A DNA stretch of 9,713 bases. Origin: an uncultured Clostridia bacterium. Its GTDB lineage: Bacteria > Bacillota > Clostridia > Oscillospirales > Acutalibacteraceae. Each line of letters starts with the position of its first letter. The stretch's first letter is position 1. A model generated the notes under the pieces. That model was not told where the DNA came from. It made no database searches and saw only the letters and a list, made by a program, of their open reading frames with translations. The DNA is taken from positions 1 to 9,713 of the forward strand of contig CAMJHU010000034.1 of NCBI GenBank assembly GCA_946405565.1, given 5' to 3'. The position numbers were made by a program, and so were the translations under genes. Of this stretch, positions 5,681-9,713 are shown piece by piece.

Positions 5681-5866
5681 GGGGTTGGTATATTGGGATA
5701 GGATTGGTTTTTCCGGATTCGCCCAACCCTGTCGCGGGTCGTGGCTGGTCTTGCTCGCACCGCTAAAGCGGCGCTTCTGGGGCTTTGCCCCAGTCCCCAG
5801 CAGGGCTCCTGCCCTGCACCCGCGAGGAGGGCTCGCCCCCCTCGACTCCCCCGCTCCGCTAATTGG
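5681..5866. repeat. Non-coding chain of GC-rich hairpins
   Basis: Between prmA and the RnfA-like gene no credible ORF exists. Instead there are consecutive inverted repeats: GGGTTGG (5682-5688) with CCAACCC (5723-5729); CCGC-TAAA-GCGG (5760-5771); CTGGGGC-TTT-GCCCCAG (5777-5793); CAGGGC-TCCT-GCCCTG (5801-5816); and GAGGaGGGC with GCCCcCCTC (5824-5843). The style (GGGGCTTTGCCCC, CAGGGCTCCTGCCCTG) matches multi-hairpin intergenic elements I recall from GC-rich Clostridia, which would need a genome search to confirm. No T-run follows any stem, so these are not ordinary terminators. Unclear role: a mobile repeat, a transcript-end stabiliser or a structured RNA are all possible. Confidence 0.6.
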
Positions 5867-5873
5867 GACAGCG

Positions 5874-6440
5874 TCAGAAAAACGCGCAGAACCCCAGCGA
5901 CAGGATGCCGATGTAAATCAGCAGCGCGGGCGTTCCCCGGAAGGCGGCGGGAATGCCCGGAGAATCCAGCAAATCCGTCCCGTTAAGCACCAGCACCACC
6001 GCCAGCCCCAGTCCCAGCGCTCCGCCGAAACCGAAACCCAGCGCGCCGTACCAATGCGGGATGCCCTGCGTCAGCACCGAAAGCGGCGTGCCTACCGCGG
6101 CGGCATTGATCAGAGCATGGGGCAATATCGGAGCCCAGCGGTCATGGGTTTCCGGACGGAAGCGGAGCAGCAGCCGGTCGGCGGCAAAATACACGCCCCC
6201 GCACAGCAGCAGATACAGCACCGCCAGCAGCACATAGGCAACCCGCCCCGTGACCAGCCGCGAAAACAGCCACGCCATCATCACGCCCGGCACCGTACAC
6301 ACGCCCACCAGACCCGTCAGCCGCCACAGCCACGGTCGATGACGGGCGGCAGTGATCATCTGTTCCAGACCCACCGCACGGTCAAGCAGGATGTTCTGAC
6401 CCAGCACTGCCAGCAGCAGATAGGAAAAAAATGCCCCCAA
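5874..6440 (-). CDS. RnfA/NqrE-like membrane protein lacking cluster cysteines
   Basis: The 188-residue, six-segment hydrophobic protein fits the length and outline of RnfA/RsxA (NqrDE family), a membrane subunit of ion-pumping ferredoxin:NAD oxidoreductases. Matching parts are the N-terminus (YLLLAVLGQNILLDRAVGL), LPHALINAAAVG at 106-117 and the C-terminal FRGTPALLIYIGILSLGF (167-184). Rnf/Nqr proteins bind a membrane [2Fe-2S] centre through a Cys after the first helix (GLCPF in E. coli RsxA) and one in TTNCAVLG. Here these positions are Glu26 and Ala113, so the cluster cannot form in the known way. No rnfB, C, D, E or G genes lie nearby. The start is a TTG at 6438-6440 with GGGAGG 10 bases upstream; TGA at 6459-6461 excludes any earlier start. 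Its electron-transfer role is probably lost or changed. Confidence 0.75.
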   Translation of the reverse strand: MGAFFSYLLLAVLGQNILLDRAVGLEQMITAARHRPWLWRLTGLVGVCTVPGVMMAWLFSRLVTGRVAYVLLAVLYLLLCGGVYFAADRLLLRFRPETHDRWAPILPHALINAAAVGTPLSVLTQGIPHWYGALGFGFGGALGLGLAVVLVLNGTDLLDSPGIPAAFRGTPALLIYIGILSLGFCAFF

Positions 6441-6480
6441 AGACCCTTCGCCTCCCGATCATAGATTCCTTTACAAGCGT

Positions 6481-6489
6481 ATTATAGCA
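6481..6489 (-). promoter_or_regulatory. Extended -10 promoter of the RnfA-like gene
   Basis: The minus strand reads TGCTATAAT (6481-6489), a consensus -10 with the TGn extension. The -35 position (TGGATT) is a poor match, as is usual for extended -10 promoters. The start would be near 6474, leaving a leader of about 35 bases. Confidence 0.6.
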
Positions 6490-6511
6490 TAGTTCCGTCG
6501 GAAAATCCAGC

Positions 6512-6569
6512 CAAAAAAAGAAAAAAGCCGGACGGCTTTCCCGAAAAAATCGAAAAAACCGTCCGGACT
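6512..6569 (-). terminator. thiT terminator
   Basis: On the minus strand CCGGACGG (6559-6566) pairs with CCGTCCGG (6528-6535), extended by an AG/CT pair across a bulged T. The 23-base loop is T-rich. The stem is followed by two long T-runs (6512-6526). It ends the thiT transcript before the next promoter. Confidence 0.8.
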
Positions 6570-6580
6570 GCGATATTCCA

Positions 6581-6599
6581 TCATTCCGCATTACGCATT
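6581..6599. repeat. Short dispersed AT-rich repeat, copy 3
   Basis: The plus strand reads TCATTCCGCATTACGCATT, one base different from the copy at 613-631. It lies 6 bases beyond the thiT stop codon. Confidence 0.55.
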
Positions 6600-6604
6600 A
6601 ACAT

Positions 6605-7231
6605 TTACTTCTCCAGCTTGGCGTTGACGTCGATTTTCATGACCTCGAAGAGAATCGTGCAGAAAATCGCGCTGCCGATCACCGTGAGAATGGTTTCGGG
6701 CACCATGTAGATGCAGTTATAGGTGAAGGAGTAGGTATAGGGCAGCAGTGCCGGTGAAAGCAGACCGTCGGAGATGAAGGCAGGCGCTTCCCATCCCTGC
6801 GCGTATTCTCTCCATACGGTGCAGCCGGATACAAAGTGGCAGAGAAACCGCAGCAGACAGCCCAGCAGGGCGCCCAGTGCAGCCGCGACGCTTCTGGACT
6901 GAATTTTGCGCGTCACAGCGGAAAGTCCCATCATGGAAAATGCCAGCACATAGTCAAAGAGGAAGACCATCGCGTACGCCGCCGGACCGCTGACATAGGC
7001 GAAATTGTCCAGCCCCAGCACCATCTGGATAAAGCCGTAGACCGTGGCAGCCAAAAAGCCCCAGCCCAAGCCATACATCTGCGCCACCAGCACCAGCGGC
7101 ACCAGACTGAAAATGGTGATGGAACCGCCGAAGGGCAGTTCAAATTTGAAAAGGCTCAGCACCGTGGCGATTGCCACCATCAGCCCGCTGAAAACCAGCC
7201 GGAAATTCTTGGTATTTGTCTTGATATCCAT
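6605..7231 (-). CDS. thiT: Thiamine ECF transporter S-component
   Basis: ThiT is the thiamine-binding membrane subunit of an energy-coupling-factor importer; it needs the EcfA/EcfA'/EcfT module, not encoded here. The 208-residue product has six hydrophobic segments and the family landmarks LPFGGSITIFSLVPLVLVA (32-50), MYGLGWGFLAATVYG (52-66), FDYVLAF (92-98), RFLCHFVSG (128-136) with His132, and YNCIYMVPE (171-179) with Asn172. The His, Trp140 and Asn correspond to thiamine-contacting residues in Lactococcus ThiT. The ATG at 7229-7231 is chosen because AGGAGG lies 10 bases upstream. An open frame upstream to 7429 runs through the riboswitch and is not used. Control by a TPP riboswitch with a terminator independently supports thiamine as substrate. 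The gene is intact and forms a single-gene unit. Confidence 0.93.
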   Translation of the reverse strand: MDIKTNTKNFRLVFSGLMVAIATVLSLFKFELPFGGSITIFSLVPLVLVAQMYGLGWGFLAATVYGFIQMVLGLDNFAYVSGPAAYAMVFLFDYVLAFSMMGLSAVTRKIQSRSVAAALGALLGCLLRFLCHFVSGCTVWREYAQGWEAPAFISDGLLSPALLPYTYSFTYNCIYMVPETILTVIGSAIFCTILFEVMKIDVNAKLEK

Positions 7232-7268
7232 AACCAGACAACCTCCTGAAAAAATGGATTTTGCGATC

Positions 7269-7315
7269 AAAAAAACAGACTTCCGCCGTGGGAGTACCGT
7301 CCCGTACCGCGAAAG
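7269..7315 (-). terminator. Riboswitch expression-platform terminator upstream of thiT
   Basis: On the minus strand the arm at 7300-7315 (CTTTCGCGGTACGGGA) pairs with TCCCACGGCGGAAG (7280-7293), allowing one G-U pair, one mismatch and a two-base bulge. The loop is six bases. TCTG and seven T (7269-7275) follow. The hairpin ends about 30 bases before the thiT ribosome binding site, the usual place for premature termination when TPP is bound. Confidence 0.8.
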
Positions 7316-7352
7316 CCCTGCGAATCTCCATCTGAAACAACGGATAATTCCG

Positions 7353-7465
7353 TATGACCGGCTTCCTTCGACGGCATTATCCGTATCAGGTAAAAAAGGG
7401 TTCGGCGTGTCCTTTGTGGGACATGACACCGTCTCAGCCGCAACACAGCACCCCCGCGGATCATA
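7353..7465 (-). ncRNA. TPP riboswitch (THI element)
   Basis: The minus strand carries the conserved core in the right order: GGGGGTGC (from 7455), GGCTGAGA (7433-7440), GAACCC, ACCTGATACGGATAATGCCG (7372-7391) and GTCGAAGGAAG. The closing stem P1 forms from TATGATCCGC (7456-7465) and GCCGGTCATA (7353-7362) with one mismatch and one G-U pair. It binds thiamine pyrophosphate. With the terminator at 7269-7315 it should switch thiT off when TPP is plentiful. GGAAGCC (7360-7366), part of the P1 3' strand, can instead pair with GGCTTTC (7311-7317) of the terminator, giving a plausible antiterminator. Confidence 0.93.
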
Positions 7466-7482
7466 TTCTTTTGTCTGCTTCT

Positions 7483-7512
7483 ATTATGCCACAAACAGGC
7501 AGATATTGTCAA
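7483..7512 (-). promoter_or_regulatory. thiT promoter
   Basis: The minus strand has TTGACA (7507-7512), an 18-base spacer and CATAAT (7483-7488, 5/6). T- and A-tracts directly upstream (7515-7533) could act as an UP element. The start near 7476 is about 11 bases before the riboswitch P1 stem. Confidence 0.8.
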
Positions 7513-7604
7513 GTGCTTTTTTGGAAAAAATGCTGCATATCCGGCAAAAATCTTTGGGCAAAGTATAAAACCGGGTTTTGATGTCCATCTGACACGGACA
7601 CAAT

Positions 7605-7642
7605 GCCCCCGCGCACCGTCGGATGACGGGATGCGCGGGGGC
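7605..7642 (-). terminator. Large GC-rich hairpin after the Ig-like gene, no T-run
   Basis: GCCCCCGCGC (7605-7614) pairs with GCGCGGGGGC (7633-7642), and CCGTC (7616-7620) with GACGG (7625-7629) around a GGAT loop. It starts 8 bases beyond the stop codon. No T-run follows on the minus strand (ATTGTGTCC), so it may protect the mRNA end or act with another factor. The rest of the gap down to the thiT promoter shows only a tiny CTTT/AAAG hairpin followed by five T (about 7545-7564). Confidence 0.5.
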
Positions 7643-7650
7643 GGGGAAGG

Positions 7651-9713
7651 TTATTTGATTTTCATGGAGGCGGATTGGGAGGTGACGGAATTGCCGTACT
7701 TGTCGGTTACAATACAGCGCACATAGCGCCCGTTGCGACTGTCGGTGAGGGTGGTCTTGTAAGTGGCGCCGGAGAGAGAGCTTTGCTGCCATGTCTTGCC
7801 CTGATCGTCGGAGTACTGCCACTGATAGGTGATGCCGGGACCGTTGGCGGTCACGGTGAACGATACCGACGCGCCTTTCTTGGCGGTCACGGAAGCCGGC
7901 TGACCGGTAATCGCCAGACTGGTGATTTTCATATAAGCCGCGTCCGAAGTGACGGTGTTGCCGTACTTGTCGGTGACGACGCAGCGGACATACCGTCCGT
8001 TGTTTTTGTCACTGAGGGTATCCTGATAGGTTGCTTCGGTACCCTTGCTGTTTCGCCACGTCTTGCCCGCATCGTCGGAAAGCTGCCACTGATAGGTGAC
8101 GTCTTCCCCGTTGACCTCCAGCGTGAACACCACGGCGTCGCCCTTCCGGACAGTGACCGGAACCGGCTGCCGCACAACGGTCAGGCTGGTTGTCTTCATG
8201 GAAACCGCGTCCGTGGTGACAGTGTTGCCGTATGTGTCGGTGAGGACACAGCGCATATACCGTCCGTTGTTGGTATCGGTGAGGGTGGTGCGATAGGTCG
8301 CTTCGATACCCTTGCTGTCCCGCCATGTCTTGCCCGCGTCGTCCGACATCTGCCACTGATAAGCGATGTCTTCCCCTTTGGCGGTGACGGTCAGCGCCAC
8401 GGCGTCGCCCTTTTTGCCGATCACGGATTCGGGCTGCCGGGTGACGGTGAGGGTCGCCATTTTCATGGTGACGGTCTGGGAGGTGACGGTGTTGCCGTAC
8501 TTGTCGGTCACCACACACCGCATCCGCCGCCCGTTGTTCTGCTCGCCCAGCGTATCGGTGAAAACAAGTCCGGTGGCGTCGGCGTCCTGCCATGTCTTGC
8601 CGGCATCGTCGGAGAACTGCCACTGACAGGTGAGGTCGTCACCGTCCGCCGCGACGGAGAATGTCACTTTGTCGCCCTTTTTGGCAGTGACAGAAACCGG
8701 CTGTTCCGTAATGGCGAGGCTGGAAATGCTCATGGAGGCGGCTTCAGTGATCACGGTACTGCCGAACCTGTCGGTGATCACGCAGCGCACCCATTGACCG
8801 TTATTGTCGGCGGTGAGGGTGACGGTATAGGTGTCGCTTGTGGCGGAGACGCTCTGCCACAGCGTCCCTTCATCCTCGGAAGTCTGCCACTGATAGGTCA
8901 GACCTTCACCTTCTCCCTTGACGGAGAAGGTCACTTTGTCGCCTTTTTTGGCAACGACCGAAGCCGGCTGCTCCGTGACGATGAGAACGGCGATTTTCAT
9001 GGAAACGGCGTCGGAGGTGACGGTGTTGCCGTACCGGTCCTTCACCACGCAGCGGACCATGCGGCCGTCGATCCGGTCGTCGAGCATATCGGTATAGGTA
9101 TCGCCGGTCACGGACGTGCGCTGCCAGGTTTTGCCCTGATTGTCGGAAGTCTGCCACTGATAGGTCAGTTCGTCGGTCAGTCCGTCGCTCTCGGCGGTGA
9201 CCGTAAACGACACGATATCGCCGTCCTTGCCGCTGGCGGAAACCGGCTGCTCCGTAATGGTCAGAACGGCGATTTTCATGGAAACGGCGTCGGAGGTGAC
9301 GGTGTTGCCGTAGGAATCGGTCACGACGCAGCGAACCATGCGTCCGTCGGTCCTGTCACTCAGCGTATCGGTGTAGGTATCGCTTGTCACGGAAGTGGGC
9401 TGCCACGATGCACCCGCATCGTCCGAAATCTCCCACTGACAGGTGACGCCCTCCCCTTCGGCTTCCACGGTAAAGGTCACGGTGCCGCCGTCTTTGGCGG
9501 TGGCGGATTCGGGCTGACGGACAATGCCCAGACGCGCCATTCGTATGAGGGCAGCGTCGGAGTTGACGGAAATCCCATACGCGTCGGTAATTACACAGCG
9601 TATGCGGCATCCGTCAATGGCATCCGTCATGGTAGCGGTATACGTGCTGTCGGTGACGTCGGTATCCTTCCACGTCCTGCCCTCATTGTCGGAAAGCTGC
9701 CACTGATAGGTGA
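7651..9713 (-). CDS. Tandem Ig-like repeat protein, C-terminal part (5' end outside window)
   Basis: The frame is open to the right edge and gives 687 residues of seven full repeats plus part of an eighth. Each repeat is about 89 residues and follows the plan LxITxQPxSV, then KKGDxVxFTV, then TYQWQxSDDxGKTW, then NGRxVRCVVTDxYGNTVTS. This is the pattern of bacterial Ig-like beta-sandwich domains in secreted or surface proteins. Each has the core Trp and the late-strand Cys, but the usual early Cys is replaced by Val or Leu, so the classic disulfide is absent. Two repeats (9265-9531 and 8452-8718) carry an extra Cys just before QW. There is no LPxTG motif or C-terminal membrane anchor: it ends a few residues after the last domain. 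Attachment, a signal peptide and any catalytic domain would have to lie upstream of the window. The repeats probably act as spacers or in adhesion; the ligand is unknown. Confidence 0.85.
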   Translation of the reverse strand, partial: TYQWQLSDNEGRTWKDTDVTDSTYTATMTDAIDGCRIRCVITDAYGISVNSDAALIRMARLGIVRQPESATAKDGGTVTFTVEAEGEGVTCQWEISDDAGASWQPTSVTSDTYTDTLSDRTDGRMVRCVVTDSYGNTVTSDAVSMKIAVLTITEQPVSASGKDGDIVSFTVTAESDGLTDELTYQWQTSDNQGKTWQRTSVTGDTYTDMLDDRIDGRMVRCVVKDRYGNTVTSDAVSMKIAVLIVTEQPASVVAKKGDKVTFSVKGEGEGLTYQWQTSEDEGTLWQSVSATSDTYTVTLTADNNGQWVRCVITDRFGSTVITEAASMSISSLAITEQPVSVTAKKGDKVTFSVAADGDDLTCQWQFSDDAGKTWQDADATGLVFTDTLGEQNNGRRMRCVVTDKYGNTVTSQTVTMKMATLTVTRQPESVIGKKGDAVALTVTAKGEDIAYQWQMSDDAGKTWRDSKGIEATYRTTLTDTNNGRYMRCVLTDTYGNTVTTDAVSMKTTSLTVVRQPVPVTVRKGDAVVFTLEVNGEDVTYQWQLSDDAGKTWRNSKGTEATYQDTLSDKNNGRYVRCVVTDKYGNTVTSDAAYMKITSLAITGQPASVTAKKGASVSFTVTANGPGITYQWQYSDDQGKTWQQSSLSGATYKTTLTDSRNGRYVRCIVTDKYGNSVTSQSASMKIK
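7654..9713 (-). repeat. Tandem ~267-base coding repeats (Ig-like domains)
   Basis: Unit boundaries on the minus strand are 9532-9713 (partial), 9265-9531, 8986-9264, 8719-8985, 8452-8718, 8185-8451, 7918-8184 and 7654-7917. All are 267 bases except the 279-base unit, which has a four-residue insertion (about LTDE) before its QW motif, and the last, which is one codon short. The 50 bases at 8984-9033 and 9263-9312 are identical, showing recent duplication or gene conversion. The other units have diverged more at DNA level than in protein plan. Confidence 0.85.

Noticed and set aside
5622..6464. 280-codon plus-strand ORF
   Set aside because: It runs through the hairpin chain and antisense to the RnfA-like gene and is rich in Arg, Gln and Pro, typical of a shadow frame.
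7232..7429. N-terminal extension of thiT
   Set aside because: It would translate the riboswitch and terminator. The ATG at 7231 has AGGAGG and fits the family N-terminus.
7651..9713. CRISPR-like periodic repeats
   Set aside because: The ~267-base period is one continuous reading frame of protein domains, with no short identical repeats and unique spacers.

Overview
The window looks like chromosomal DNA from a moderately GC-rich anaerobic Firmicute (class Clostridia, probably an Oscillospiraceae/Ruminococcaceae-like lineage). The grounds are consensus sigma-A promoters (TTGACA-N17-TATAAT), strong GGAGG-type ribosome binding sites, TTG start codons, a TPP riboswitch in front of an ECF thiamine transporter gene, and protein families typical of that group. 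The lineage is inferred from style, not from a marker tree. The first ~560 bases are an exception: they are strongly AT-rich with matching AT-rich codon use, against clearly GC-rich DNA from guaB onward.

Layout. 1-548 (minus): 5' part of a DUF1538 membrane protein gene with a faulty-looking start. 652-2133 (minus): guaB, IMP dehydrogenase, with a perfect consensus promoter. 2346-3182 (minus): a multi-pass protein resembling the YhfC family but without its catalytic residues; its terminator overlaps its stop codon. 3399-4160 (plus): the only plus-strand gene, a Nudix hydrolase with an extra N-terminal domain, preceded by a leader hairpin and followed by a strong terminator. A perfect minus-strand promoter is embedded in that terminator region and points back into the Nudix gene. 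4253-4507 (minus): a small XRE-family regulator whose promoter carries two interlocking palindromes. 4664-5638 (minus): prmA, ribosomal protein L11 methyltransferase. 5681-5866: a non-coding chain of GC-rich hairpins. 5874-6440 (minus): a solitary RnfA/NqrE-like membrane protein lacking the cluster-binding cysteines. 6605-7231 (minus): thiT, thiamine ECF S-component, controlled by a TPP riboswitch (7353-7465) and a terminator (7269-7315). 7651-9713 (minus, open at the right edge): a large protein of tandem Ig-like repeats, probably surface exposed or secreted.

Most genes appear to be single transcription units, each with its own promoter and hairpin, so this is not one operon. The clear functional themes are purine synthesis (guaB), nucleotide clean-up (Nudix), translation (prmA) and thiamine uptake (thiT). 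A short AT-rich repeat related to TCATTCCGNATTACGCATT occurs on the 3' side of three minus-strand genes. I see no defence system, CRISPR array, transposase, rRNA or tRNA. The most unusual items are the two membrane-protein homologues without family key residues, the Nudix fusion, the antisense promoter, the interlocked operator and the hairpin chain.
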